Positions 34,858 to 47,140 are shown, counted from the stretch's first letter. The stretch: DNA of 64,000 nucleotides from Azadirachta indica (GCA_022749755.1 CM040444.1:11928274-11992273), one strand, 5' to 3'. Notes: generated by a model not told the origin, from the letters alone. Made by a program: numbers and translations.

Positions 34858-34930
34858 CGCAGAGATTTAGACACTCGAGTAGACAGGACTGGACGATTCC
34901 ATGTCTCAAAGCCGATTTTTGGGTATAAAG
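34858..34930 (-). promoter_or_regulatory. QCR6 first noncoding exon and start region
   Basis: The donor TGCG|GTAAGT is strong (GT at 34857-34856). If transcription begins above 34902, the leader contains an 11-codon upstream frame (ATG 34902-34900, stop 34867-34869). A weak TTTATA lies at 34924-34929, so the start site may instead fall near 34895 and exclude it. Confidence 0.5.
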
Positions 34931-36100
34931 ACAGCGTTGGGTCTGTTACCCTGCCTCTATTTTCTCTGGATTAACAGATAGGTTCCTGTATTTTAATAAA
35001 ATGATAAATATGTACATGTGTTGATCATTTATGACAGATAAATCCTCATAAGAGGCCTATTTAAAATAGAGGTGGCACACGTATTGTCACACAACTCATA
35101 AAACTCAAGCACATTCATTTTTCATATTATACCTAAATTTTAAATTGGGCCAGTTCAACCTATAAACTCATTAAAATTACTTTCACCATGCTATGTTGAG
35201 TTTTGAGTTTTTTTATTTTAAACTTTTAAAAATTTTTAATTGACTAAAATTATCAAAATATCACTAATTTTAGTTTTTATATAGCTAATTTTATGTGTAT
35301 TATTAATTTTTAAATTTTAAAATATTTTAATTTATTATTTGTACTTTTATATGATTCATATATTGCCCTATTAAATTTTATATTTAAAAATTTAAGTTCA
35401 ATTCAAGTCATGCAAGCTCATATATCATCCTACCTACTATTTTTCTTGTCAGTCCGGCCATATGTTACTTCTGTACTTTGAAATAAAACAATAGCTAATG
35501 CTACACGTTACATGCTAGAAATCTATATGTTGTACTAAATCAAGTGCCTTTATTTATTATTTTTCTATAACCTAGGGACCTGTAACATATTATCCCATTT
35601 TATTTTTATTTTTATTTTTATTTTGAAGTGCTGACGTGACATGAAATTACTGGCACCTTGACTCGGGATGATATTTTGGGCCTTGATGTGTCTACTTAGA
35701 ATGGGCCGGGCTAAGATAATTTATTTTAATAATTACAATATGTGTCATTAACATAGTTGAATTTAGAGGTCGTTACCTATGTTTTCTTGATATTCGGTTA
35801 CCAATGAGAGAAAATAAGAGATATTTGAGAGATATTTGTTAAGAAATTCTTATATTTATTGAGAGGAGCAGAATGTTTAGAATTTGTAAATCGTCTTATA
35901 ATAGTTTCAACTCTCAACACTTCTTTTTATGGAACAAAATGTTCTTAACGTGGCTTTTTCTTATAGACTATTGACTTCTGGTTGACATAGCCTTGTTAAG
36001 TATAAGTATATAAAAATGTGTTATGGCAAAATGATAATACATACATCTTGTAGGAAGGATCATTCATGTCCATATAATAGTTATAGTGAAGCCACTTGAT
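34931..36100. other. Intergenic DNA, no gene seen
   Basis: AT-rich; the 35630-35720 part has GGGCCGGGC and similar GC-richer words that resemble transposon termini, but no inverted repeat or duplication could be paired. Confidence 0.5.
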
Positions 36101-36109
36101 AGAGAGAAA

Positions 36110-36715
36110 GCTAAGTTTTGACAAATAAGCTAGCCAAGGTAACAAGTTACCTCGGCACATAACGAATGCGAACTCAAGATAGCTAGTCTAGGGTTTGGAT
36201 TGCAACTAAGAGCTTGGACTCAAAAATCCCAAACCCGAGGCTTAACATCACCAAATTTGACTTGCAGGATTGACAGTTACAAGTTTAAAGAGCTTTGAGT
36301 GTGGGACCTAAAGTTTAAGAAAGAAATGATTACTTACTAATGATTAAGTTACTATACAAACTATTTGATTACAAGTTGATAATGCAATGGCATCAATAAA
36401 TGACTGCAACAATGCAAACTACGTGATGGAGATTTTTTTGAGAGAAACTCATCTTTCCCCTTACCTATATAAACCCCCAAGTTTTCCCCAAGCAAGAAGT
36501 TTTTTTTACTCTTTTATTAACTTACTCTCTCTCTCTCTTAATGTCCTCACAATCATACCCACACAACTATTGTTATTGTTGTTGATCGTTTGAAATTAGT
36601 TCTCTAATTCACATTACTCTAATTTGATCGTCGGAGGGGATTCGTTGGTAACATCACTAGCACCTATTAACATACTTTTGTTTTGCAAGTATTTACTATC
36701 ATGACAGAAGAGTGA
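36110..36715 (+). mobile_element. LTR-like remnant with TATA box and U5-like end
   Basis: A TATATAAAC box near 36466 is followed by a CT microsatellite (36525-36538) and a block ATCGTCGGAGGGGATTCG near 36628. That block is a common feature close to the end of plant Ty3-type LTRs. No internal domain or partner LTR was found here, so it may be a solo LTR. A 68-aa frame at 36387-36593 covers it but has no domain. Confidence 0.45.
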
Positions 36716-36718
36716 TTC

Positions 36719-36823
36719 ACCTTGATAGAAGAATAAGCTACCTCGATAAAAAGCAAACTACCTTAGTAGGAGAGTCAAACACCTTGATATAAGAGCAAGC
36801 TACCTTGGCAAAAAAGCCAACCA
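36719..36823. repeat. Five tandem units of ~21 bp
   Basis: Units begin ACCTTGAT, ACCTCGAT, ACCTTAGT, ACCTTGAT and ACCTTGGC and end in AAGCT, AAACT, CAAAC, AAGCT and CAACC. The period is 20-21 bases, so the minus strand shows a 7-residue periodicity, but no gene is supported. Confidence 0.85.
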
Positions 36824-37189
36824 CCTCCATGGATGGGTAAATAAGCTTGGTAGATAGGGCAGTACAGGATACCTCTTTGATGAAATTATCCATTATCATG
36901 GACATGCTTCCCATATAAAACAAATTTTAAATGTTGACTAAAATTTATCCAACGTAACGCATACATGGCGATAGAGTAAATTTTGGCAGCAACAATGCAT
37001 TAATTTAATTATTTCAATGAAACAATGATTAATTCAAAAGTTAACTATCTCAATAAATAAACTTTAGTGTTCTAAATATAATTTTGTATTTGTTTGTATT
37101 AAAATGTTATGTATTATTTTTCTTTTCAATAACTCATTTGTATTTTCTTTCATAAGTAAGTGAATGTACATATTTTTAATTGTTGTGAC

Positions 37190-37690
37190 CAAGAAAAATA
37201 GCTGGTTAAAAGATTAGGTCTTTTTTGTTATTGTAACAATTCTCATTTATGAATATTTACAATTTTTTGATATCTAGATTATAAATTAATGGCTGCAAAA
37301 ATTAGTTCAAAGTAGTTAATTATAAGGTTACCATATTAGGTATTGAGTTGAGTTAGATATGTTAAAATTCAATTATAACTGATCAATTACAAACAATTTA
37401 CATCGTACTAAAGTTGGATAGTGAGGGATATTTCAAATAGATTTATAATTCTTGTAGAGAAAGTTTAGAGAGAAGAAAGAGATTATAAGAACCGAGTAAC
37501 TTTGCTCTTATTTCCAAGGTTGGAAGATCTTTTGATTTCTTATGTTCTTTCTTATGGACATAGGCTTCAAGGCTAAACCATGAAAACCTATTTTTCCTTC
37601 ATTCTTTATCTTTTAGATTTCTAGTTTTTAGTTATTTCAATTGGTTACATGTGTTTGATTAATTGCATGATGAATTTTTGGTGTTTTTGT
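37190..37690 (+). mobile_element. LTR-like remnant, copia style
   Basis: The block GACATAGGCTTCAAGGCTAA (37558-37577) and its pyrimidine-rich tail resemble the R/U5 part of plant Ty1/copia LTRs. It is preceded by a GAGAGAAGAAAGAG purine stretch. No partner LTR, primer site or coding region is adjacent. Confidence 0.35.
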
Positions 37691-38034
37691 TGTGTATTTG
37701 AAGCTTATATTTAAACAAATTAGTGTTCTATCCTTGAGTTTAAATTATAGGATTATCAAAGTTTCATAATAACAAAAGTTTACTTGTTTAACTGATTTCA
37801 TTCAAATTAAAATATATATGTGTGATGTTTTAATTAATCAAATTTTTTACATTACAATCAACTACACAAAATTAAAATTAAGTACAAAAGCCTAAATTTA
37901 AGTATCTTTTCTATTTTAATAAAATAATTGACATTAAAATGAAGTTCACTTTACATAGCTAAACAAAAAGATGATTCAAGAATTGATACAAAATTAACTA
38001 AGATTCAATGTATGAAAATCTTTCACTAGGTTAC

Positions 38035-38875
38035 TAAATGTCCATTCGGTATAACTTTTCAAATAAAGTTTTTAGAATAGACTTTTTACTTGTAGTGCTT
38101 ATAACAAAAATTTATATTGTTTAGTTGTTATAAAAAATTTTTAAGAAAATTTAAATAATTACTTTAATAATAAATATTTAATGTTCTATTTTAAAAATTT
38201 TATATAAATTTTTTAAAATAAAGTAAAAGTATTTTAAATAATTTTACTTTTTAAAAAAGTTACAGAAACTCTATTGTTAAAAAAAACCTAAATTTTGGGC
38301 TTTTTTTATTAGAAAAAAATATTTTTTTAAAGTCTTAAAAGCCCTTTCATAATGCCAACTAAATGACACCGAACATTTTGAAAATGATTATTATCATTAA
38401 AAAAAATCCTTTAACTAATGAAAAAACCAAACCAAACAAACACTTAGTGTCTAAATGGTTTGGCTATTTCATTAACCAAAAAGATTTTTCTAATGGTAAA
38501 AACTCTTTTCAAATTTCTGAATGTTATTTGGTTGACAACAAAGAAAAGTTTTCAGAAATTGAAAAAATTATTTTTCTTTTATTGGAAGAAAGTCAAAATT
38601 TAGGTTTTTAGTGCAGAATTTTTCAAGTTTATTTAAAGAGTGAAATTGTCTAAAATATTCGTACTTTATTTTAAAATTTTTACATTATTTTTTAAAATAG
38701 AATATTAAAAACTTATCTATAAAATAGTAACTCAAATTTTTTGAAAATTTATTTATGATAACCAACAATTAAAATTTTTTTTTTAAAAATACTATTTATA
38801 AAAGTTCTATTAGTAAAAAATTTACTCCAAAAATTTTATTTAAAAAATTATACCAAACAGATCCTAAAAGGAATA
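38035..38875. mobile_element. Fold-back element, ~840-bp imperfect palindrome
   Basis: The left arm (from TCCATTCGGTATAACTTTTC at about 38040) matches the reverse complement of the right arm (starting GGATCTGTTTGGTATAATTT, from about 38870). The arms meet near 38450 at ACCAAAC..GGTTTGG. Each arm is about 415 bp. Related copies lie at 51390-52527 and 53190-53600 and probably, reversed, at 26810-27140. The 82-aa frame at 38363-38611 is an artefact of the right arm. Target duplication is not clear. Confidence 0.8.
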
Positions 38876-38879
38876 AGAG

Positions 38880-40284
38880 TTTAATGTTATTATTGTCATA
38901 AAGATTTTGCTTGGACCAATTGCAAGACTAGAACTATGGGTTTGCATAAGCATTCATATAGATGTTCTATGTATGGAAATGTTATAGTAGATTATAATAA
39001 TACAAGATTAACTTATAAAAAAAAAATAAGATTAATGGTGAATGGTGATGATGGTGAAGAAGCTAGTTCTACTTTAATTCATATAGGATTTAGCAAGTAT
39101 ATATGTAGAGAGTTATTGGTTATGATTATTATTGATGATGAGGTACCTTTTGAAGGGTAAAGGGCTTCAAGAGTTTTATAACAATGCTTATACGAAAATT
39201 GATATTTTATCTCTGAAAATAGTTGTAAGGGCTTCAAGAGTTTTGAAGGGTATATTTTTTAGAATCGGAAATGGTTAGTATTACCATTGAGACATAAACT
39301 TTAATTCAAAATATAAGTTATACAGTAAACACAATACATTTATTAATAGAGAACATTTAATTTAAGTTTAGTGTCAAATCACAAAAGGGTAGCAATTGGT
39401 AAACTCATCAAGTTATGTTTACATGATTAGAGTACAAAAATATTTTTCAATATTATTATTATTAATGTAAGTGCAAATGATGTGGCAATGAATTTTGTCA
39501 AAAAAAAGTTAAAAACTTGGAGTGTTGATAATATAGTGTTAAATGGTGAATATTTGCATTTAAGGAGTTAGCATATATTCTTAATTTGATTGTTAGAATA
39601 ATAAGTCTTTATAATGTTATGAAATATATTAGAAACTACATAGCTATTGGTTGTTTTGTTCTATTCCAACAAGGGTAGCAAAATTTAGAATATGTGGAGA
39701 AACAAAAAATTTCATCTGAAGGCTTGTGGTACTGGTGTTAGATGTTTTTACACAATAAAATTTAACATAATTTATGTCAAAAAGTGAACTGAAATTCCAA
39801 AAAATATTTGATAAGATGTAAAATAAAATGGAAAGGCGAAGATAAGATCATTAACTATTGTATGTTGAAAGAAAGCTAGAAGATGTACGAAATTTTTGAA
39901 AATATTTATGATTTAACATTGAAGTTTATTACTTCCTCTAGTAAGACTTCACACTTATATTTTAAAGATATGTAGAAAATTCGGACACATTTGAAGTCAC
40001 TTGCTCAAGTAAAAATATTGTACAAGGCAATAATGGTAATAAATATGAAGAAAAAATTTGACAAATATCAAAGTGCTTTGGACAAAATACATAAATTATT
40101 ATTTATTGCAATGGTATTATATTCACTATACAAAATAAAGCTTATTATATATTGTTTCAATATTTTGGACAATCATTACACTATTAAAACTATAACAGAA
40201 AAACACACGAAAGGTTTGTTATATATTTAGTATAATACTTATCTTGTATGCAATGCTAACATTAATGCAGATATAGATTATAAA
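38880..40284 (+). pseudogene. Second hAT transposase, N-terminal and middle part, broken
   Basis: A BED zinc finger starts at 38885 (CYYCHKDF) with histidines in GLHKHSY. After a gap, 39470-39600 reads SANDVAMNFVKKKLKTW and LNGEYLHLRS, the catalytic-core stretch of hAT enzymes, followed by a KFRICGETKNF block; 39840-40230 carries YDLTLKF and KKKFDKYQSALDKIHKLLFI. Stops and frameshifts occur between blocks. The frame is cut at 40284 by a copia retrotransposon and resumes after 46345. Confidence 0.8.
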
Positions 40285-40289
40285 TATAC

Positions 40290-40724
40290 TATTAGATTAG
40301 ATCTAATATCCTTATACGGAAAATATAAACTATAAAATTAGATAACCTACCTTCTGTCCTTACAATTGTTAAATCTTAGTTGAATAAAATGTTTCCAGTC
40401 TTTAGTTGAACAGATTAGCACGTTTCCATTCTTCAAAAACCCAATACTGTGTTCGATGGTAATACAAGCTTAATTTATATTTTTGAGACTGAGACCTTAT
40501 TTAAAACTAATCGATAATCAAAATTTTATGTAGAAAAGTTTTTGTGATCTTTTCTCCTAATTTTATCTCTACCAACTACCCTCAGAAAATGGGGATAATG
40601 GGTCACAATGTTTAAAAACCTAATCCTTATGTTTTATTTTTATTTTACTTTTATTTCTAGAAATAAATAAATAAATAATATATGTTTAAGATAAATAAAA
40701 ATAAAAATGAAGAAACAATTAACA
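40290..40724 (-). repeat. 3' LTR of the copia element (435 bp)
   Basis: On the minus strand it begins TGTTAATTG and ends at the degraded tip CTAATA (CA end mutated). It lacks an approximately 24-bp block and a smaller block present in the 5' LTR. Confidence 0.9.
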
Positions 40725-40740
40725 TTTCTCCCACTTAACC
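40725..40740 (-). promoter_or_regulatory. Polypurine tract of the copia element
   Basis: GGTTAAGTGGGAGAAA on the minus strand directly abuts the 3' LTR. It is the usual plus-strand DNA primer position. Confidence 0.85.
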
Positions 40741-41049
40741 CATTATCACTTTATTCATATATTATAATATGATAAATTTTTTATCTATACTTTACACTTA
40801 TATGAAGATTCAAACATGGATCATGGTGGTAAGTCCTTTAATTGTTAAGTATTACCTTTCATGCATCACTATGTAATCATTCTTCATATAAGTTTTAGGT
40901 ATAGAATATATGACTTTATGTATGAACTTTAAATGTCCATTCGGGTCTCCTTTATATGTCATTCTCTAAACCTTATATATATACTTACTAAATGAGATGA
41001 CAAGTAAATGAAAATTTCAAATAAACTACAATACAAGAAAGGTACCTAA

Positions 41050-43354
41050 TAATCAAATGCTAACAACAAGTCCCATACTGCTAACATGTTCTTTGTACAT
41101 TTTAGGTGGCAAAACTTTAGTTAATAGATCTGCTATCATCAATTTTGTATTGATGTGCTCTATTATCACCTTATCTTTTTTAATATATTGTCAAATGAGC
41201 AACCACTTGATTTTTATTGTCAAGAAGACATATCCAAATGTTGACTTTTTGTTGTCAGAGCACCCAGCAAAGTCTGAGTCCTAATAACTAATCACTTCCA
41301 AATGATCAAATCGTCTTTACGTAAGCTTATAGTCTTTGATACCTTAAAGGTATTGCATTACCTTCTTTGTAGCTTTCCAATGTTCTAAACCAGGGTTGCT
41401 TTGATACCTTCCTAGCATTCCTACTACAAATGCAATATTAGATTTTGTACAGACCTGAGCTTACATGAAACTACTAACTGCAGAAGCATAAGGAATTGTT
41501 TCTATTGATTTCTTTTTTAGGTCTTTTTGTAGACACTGACTCAAATTAAACTTATCAACTTTAATAATTGGTGCTCTACCAGGTGAACAGTCTTTCAAGC
41601 GAAATCTATCAAATACCTCTTAATATAGGTTTCCTGAAACAAATTGAGAATGCCTTGAGTTCTGTCTTTATCAATCTTTATGCCAATTACATAGGAGGCT
41701 TGACCTATATCTTTCATTTCAAATTTATTTGATAGAAAGCTTTATCTCACGAAGTAAACCTATATCACTTGATGCCAATAAAATATCATTTACTTATAGG
41801 ACTAAAAAGATAACTTTACCCCACTTGATGGTGGTATTTCATAAAGTATATTTGGTATATACACTGATCCATAATATTTTCTATAAAACCAAATGAGGTA
41901 ATCACATTATGAAATTTGAAATACCACCATCGAGAAGCCTATTTTAGTCTATATATAGATTTCTTAAGTTTACAAACTAAATGCTCATTTCCCTTTGAAA
42001 CAAATCCTTCAGGTTGCTTCATGTAAACTTTTTCCTCTAAATCTCCATTGAGAAAGACTGTTTTCATATCCATTTGATGTAATTCCATATCAAAATGTGC
42101 CTCTAAAGCCAAGATTATACGAAGTGAATTCTTTTTTGAAACTGGAGAGAAGGTATCATGATAATCAATTCCTTCTTGCTAAGTAAATCTTTTGACTACA
42201 AGCCTTCCTTTATACTTTTCGACATTGCCTAGGGAATCTAATTTGGTTTTCATTTACAGCTAATGACCTTAGACCTTTTAGGCAATTCAATAAGATCCCA
42301 TATTTGATTATTTGTCATCGAATTTATCTCATCCTTCATGAATTATACCACAATATAGATTTTTCTCCACTTATAGCTTGTGACAATATGGAAGGATCAT
42401 CTTCGGCACCAATATTAGTTTTTAATTCTTGTAGGTAAACCAGATAGTCAAAAGAAATTGCAAATTTTCATATTCTTGTAGATCTTCTTACATTTACATC
42501 ATTTTCTTGCTATTGATCTACTTGAACACCTTATTCATGATAAGGCTCTTTATTTATATGAGGTTTTGTAACAATTTCTTGTTCAGTATATGTTGATTTT
42601 ATAGGATTAGACTGAATAATTGCAATCCTTAATGAAGATTTAGGAATAGTTTCATGTTCAAAAACTTATTCAAATACAACGTTACGAGGATTACTACTCC
42701 TACTTATCTTATCATTCTCAATGAACTTTGCATTCCTTAATTCGACGATTTTCTAATAATAGTTCGGACAATAAAACCTATACCCTCTAGACCGTTCCTC
42801 ATAACCAATGAAATAACTACTGACTATCCTTGAGTCTAATTTCTTTTCTTGTGGATTGTAAACCTTAATTTCAGCTTGACAAAGTATGTCTTCAACTAGG
42901 CTTCTAACCTTTCCATAACTTAAAGGGTGTCTTTGATACTGCTTCGGTTGGAACCCTGTTTAAGATATACACAATAGTTTTTAGGGCTTTGCTTCACAAG
43001 GAAATAGAGAGAGTAGAGTTACTAATCATTGATCTTACCGTGTCCTTTAATATTCTATTTCTTTTTTCAGTAACACCATTCTTTTTTAGTGTGCCAGGCA
43101 AAGAATATTTTGCTATAATGTCTTCCTCTTCTAGAATCTTTGCAAATGGACCTGATCTATGACTAGTACCGTACCCGTATACTTACCATAATACTCTCTA
43201 CCTCTATCTGATCTCACGATCTTCATTTTTTTACTCAATTGTTTCTCTACTTCAACTTTAAAAATTTTGAAAGAATTAATGTTTCCTCTTTGTTATAAAG
43301 TAAGTAGAGATACATTTATCGTGATTTATCATCTATAAAGGTTATAAAGTATGT
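41050..43354 (-). pseudogene. copia integrase core, reverse transcriptase and RNase H, heavily broken
   Basis: Integrase: near 43045-43135 the minus strand reads IIAKYSLPGTLKKNGVTEKR, containing the final catalytic glutamate region. Reverse transcriptase: near 41785-41799 the active-site box is altered to stop-VND followed by ILLASSDI. RNase H: 41217-41283 reads DSDFAGCSDNKKSTFGYVF. Stops and indels break the frame between all of these, so no enzyme can be made. The plus-strand frame at 41057-41284 is antisense to RNase H. Confidence 0.85.
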
Positions 43355-44809
43355 TTAACTATTAAAATATAATTCAAGAAAAGGACCACAAATATCAGTG
43401 TGTATTATCTTTAAAATGTCAGAACTCTTCTTAGCACCTTTACTGTTTTTGTCGGTTTGCTTTTCTTTTATACAATCCACACAAATCCCAAAGTTAGATA
43501 AGTTGAGATCCTCAAGAACCCTTTCTTTTACCAATCTCTTTATTCTCTCAATAGATATATAATCCAATATTTGGTGCCACAAAATAGAAGATTTATCATT
43601 AATATTATTTTGCAATAGTACCATGCAAAGTTGATAGATTTAAATTTCGAGAAGAATTTAAACGAAGTGCAAAAAGACCATCATTAATAAAATCATCTCC
43701 TACAATATTCGAGTTTTTAAATAAAGAAAACAAACTACTAGAAAAACTAAATACATAACTTTGTTCTAAAAGTTTCAAAATTGAAATGAGATTTTTAGTA
43801 AAAGATGGTACAAAAAAAGTTCTTTCTAAATTTAAAATGAAACCAAAACTAAGAACTAATCTATATATCCTAACTAACTTCATACATAAACGCCCTTTGT
43901 TTCTTGAATAGATGTAATGTCAAATTTCTGTAGGTTTCCTTTGGCTTGTCAAGCCGTGCATGGTAATAACAACAGGGATTGTTGTACCAAAGTCAATCCA
44001 CCAAGTTTCATGAGAAAAATGACATAAATTAGATTCAAAACATACTAAAGAATTGATATTACCTTTCTTCTCAAGCCACTTCTTGTATTTAGGATAATCT
44101 TTCTTTATATGCCCTTTCATTTTTTTACAGAAGAAACACTTGATGGCATTCTTTTTAACTTGATTAAGTTGTCCTTTTCTTTTATTGGACAATTTTCTTA
44201 AATAAGTCACCATATTAGTATTTTCAATCTTTTCTACATTCAGTCTCATCTCCTCTTGCACAAACATGGTCAAAAGTTTATTAACTAACCACTCTTCCTT
44301 ATATGTATTATAAGATATATGGAAAGTTCCATATTCAAGTGGGAGTGAGTTAAAAATTAAATGTACTAGCAAAAATTCATAAATCTCAACATTAAGAGTC
44401 TTGAGTTGGACTACTATATCCCTCATCTTCATGATGTGTTCGCACACACCTTTAATACTAGTATACTTCTTTGATGACAATTCTTTTATAAAAGTGCTAG
44501 CCAAAGCCTTATATAAAGATTCAAGTTGTGACTCCACAACCTTTAGGCAATCCTTGACCTTTTCACAATCAGGAATCAAATCATGGTATTTTTGTTAATA
44601 TGAGACTTTATAATCATTATGCTCAAATGGTTAGATCGCTCCCACCATTCAAATGATTCTTTCTCAGCAGAAGTACTTGATTCCGTAATAGCGAAAAGCT
44701 CATATACCCGCAGTGCCAAGTTAAGATCCATGCATCCTAAAGTAAGAAGAATTTTCTCCATCCAATCTTTATAATTATCACCATTAAGTTGAAGGATGCG
44801 AGGTATCAT
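43355..44809 (-). pseudogene. copia gag, protease and GAG-pre-integrase region, broken
   Basis: Gag begins at 44809 (MIPRILQLNGDNYKDWMEK). Its zinc knuckle near 44085-44150 has an additional residue between the second cysteine and the histidine, and the last cysteine is a tyrosine (CFFCKKMKGHIKKDY). The protease region (about 43980-44000) keeps the aspartate of the active site but with changed neighbours (DFGTT). The segment at 43355-43624 is the GAG-pre-integrase zinc-binding domain with CVDCIKEKQT; its second histidine is lost. Three frames are needed to follow the protein. Confidence 0.85.
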
Positions 44810-44814
44810 AGTTT

Positions 44815-45842
44815 GGAATAATTAAATTTGCTCTTAATAAATAAAACTAGCTCACATCACAATATGAACCGTATAATGATACTGAATATTTATCCATGTA
44901 AATAAAAGCTAATAAGAATTAAAACATAATTATGATTTCCCTATGGGCAAAAATCACAGTACGCTTATAATTTTTAACAATTTGCAATAAGACTAGTTTC
45001 TTAAAATTATTGGCCTGTAGGCTATAAATAATTTTAATAAAACTGATAACTATCTCATTCTAATTAAACAATAAATTATAATAATTTTCTTGTGGGGCAT
45101 ATTACCATAATTTTACCTTATGTTTAATTACAATTGCTTATGTCTACAAAATGTGATTGAACTAAATTTAACATCACCATTATACTAAAGATGTTATGGC
45201 TACTCTTTAATACATATAAGCAAACATCAAACATTTAAATTCCCAGCATGAATTAAGCATGATGTGGAATTAATTAAATTATGCAAATTATCAAATTATA
45301 AAACTGATCACATGGAAAATTGCAATAGAATAATATGTAAATAACACATTTTTACGAACTTAATAGTAATATTTTAAGTTTAACTAATTACAGGTGCCTA
45401 GAATGTGTAAACTACACTAACATGACATGAATTACAGGTGACTGTAAACTAACTGTTTTTTGTCTTCTAATAGATATAGATCTGCATTGCCTTTAGTTTT
45501 TTAAATGTAATTAGAATTTGGTTTCAATAGAATTATATTTGACTTTTGTTTTCTAAATATAATCAGAATCTAATTTCAATTAATAATTTACTTCCAGGCA
45601 GATACTAAAACCCAGCCGTACATATTCTGTCATACAAACCCGCAAACTAAAATGTAATATCTCTTAATTTCCAATTTTAATTACACAATAAAAATTTTAC
45701 AAGCAATTTAAGCATGCAATCTGATTTAATAAACTAATTCTTCCAAAAATAAATATTGATGAATTGTTAATTTTATGTGTGAAATGCATACTATAACAAA
45801 CATAAACAACAAGATTAGACCTTAAGCAATTATAGAGGCAAG
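44815..45842 (-). other. Untranslated leader of the copia element
   Basis: About 1 kb between the primer site and gag, AT-rich with no open frame. It belongs to the element. Confidence 0.7.
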
Positions 45843-45844
45843 AA

Positions 45845-45857
45845 GGCTCTAATACCA
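45845..45857 (-). promoter_or_regulatory. Primer binding site of the copia element
   Basis: TGGTATTAGAGCC on the minus strand, three bases inside the 5' LTR. This matches the complement of the initiator tRNA-Met 3' end used by plant copia elements, with one mismatch to the common form. Confidence 0.85.
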
Positions 45858-45859
45858 AT

Positions 45860-46340
45860 TGTTAGATTACATCTAACATCCTTATGCAGAAAATATAAAC
45901 TATAAAATTAGATAACTTACCTTTTGCCATTACAATTATTAAATCTTAGTTGAACAGATTGTTTCCAATCTTTGCTTGAAGAGATTAGCACATTTCCAAT
46001 CTCTCAAAACCCCAATATTGTATTTAATGGTAACACAGGCTTAATTTATATTTTTGAAACCGAGACCCTATTTTAAACTAATCGATAATTAAAATCTTGT
46101 CTCATCAAAAAGAGCCTCCTTTTATGTAGAGAAGGTTTTGTGATGTTCGCCCCTAAAATTATCTCTACCAATCATCCTCAAAAAATAAAGATAATGGTCA
46201 CAACGTTAATAAGTCACAATGTTTAAAAACCTTATCCTTATCTTTTATTTTTATTTTTATTTTTATTTCTGAAAATAAAGAAACAAATAAATAATATATG
46301 TTTAAGATAAATAAAAATAAAATTAAAGAAACGGTTAACA
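45860..46340 (-). repeat. 5' LTR of the copia element (481 bp)
   Basis: On the minus strand it begins TGTTAACCGTTTC and ends ATCTAACA, the usual TG..CA limits. A TTATTTGTTTC-type AT-rich block precedes the transcription region. It is homologous to 40290-40724. Confidence 0.9.
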
Positions 46341-46345
46341 TATAC

Positions 46346-47140
46346 TAGTAGGATTTAACCTTTGTGTGATGTGTTGTATTTCTTATAAATATACAAAACA
46401 TTTCAAAATACATTTATTTATTATATCCATATGAATATAATCTTAATATGGTGAATGTTATGAAGAGACATGCTTAAATGAGAGAGTATATATATTCATA
46501 TATATAGCAATTATATATATTGGCTATAAAATGTGCAAGAAAAATATCTTTTTTACATTCCTAATCTCTCATCAGTATTAAAACTTATTAAGGAATAATA
46601 TTTTGTCTTTCAAGGGTTTTGTAAGGAGTGTATCCTTAACAGTCATTATATTTTAAAGGAAAAATTACTATAAAATCTTACTTTTTTTGGAACATTATCC
46701 TAGAGAGGCAAAAATTTTGATAAGGACAATGCTTTGGCTCATGAGTTTCCTATTATTATTCTTTGCATCATCTGTTGCATTAGAAATCTCCAACATGATG
46801 TACAGTTGTCAAGTTGATGGATAATGATAACCATGATAACCATGACAATGTACTCATTATTGATAAACCTTGTTATCCTTTTAAATATTTTTCAAAACAA
46901 AGAGAAATGAATCATGAAACTCAAACAAAATGTGAGATTGAGAGATATTTTTTTAGAAAAGATATAACTTCCTAATAACAAAATTTTGGATATTTTACAT
47001 TGGTGGAAGCTGATTAGTAAAATATGTCAACTATATCTAGTTTCTATAGTCTCATTTGAGTTTGCATTTAATATTAGAGGACATATTAATTCCTTATCTA
47101 TTTAGGAATCTTTTGACTCCTAAATCTATTGGGACCTTGG
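46346..47140 (+). pseudogene. Second hAT transposase, C-terminal part beyond the copia insertion
   Basis: Near 46910-47080 the plus strand reads KCEIERYF, ILDILHWWKL and VSIVSFEFAFNIRG, the C-terminal hAT dimerisation region. The spacing suggests a deletion between the HWWKL and VSIVS blocks. No element end was identified beyond it. Confidence 0.7.

Larger units (their letters stand above)
40285..46345 (-). mobile_element. Full-length Ty1/copia retrotransposon with TATAC target duplication
   Basis: The element occupies 40290-46340 on the minus strand, flanked by TATAC at 40285-40289 and 46341-46345. In its own 5' to 3' order: 5' LTR, tRNA-Met primer site, about 1 kb leader, gag, protease, integrase, reverse transcriptase, RNase H, polypurine tract, 3' LTR. 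That gene order (integrase before reverse transcriptase) defines copia. All domains are interrupted by stops or frameshifts, so it is non-autonomous at best. The LTRs differ in length (481 and 435 bp) and by several indels, so insertion is old. It interrupts the hAT pseudogene. Confidence 0.92.

Noticed and set aside
41057..41284. 75-aa plus-strand frame
   Set aside because: Antisense to the RNase H region of the copia element.
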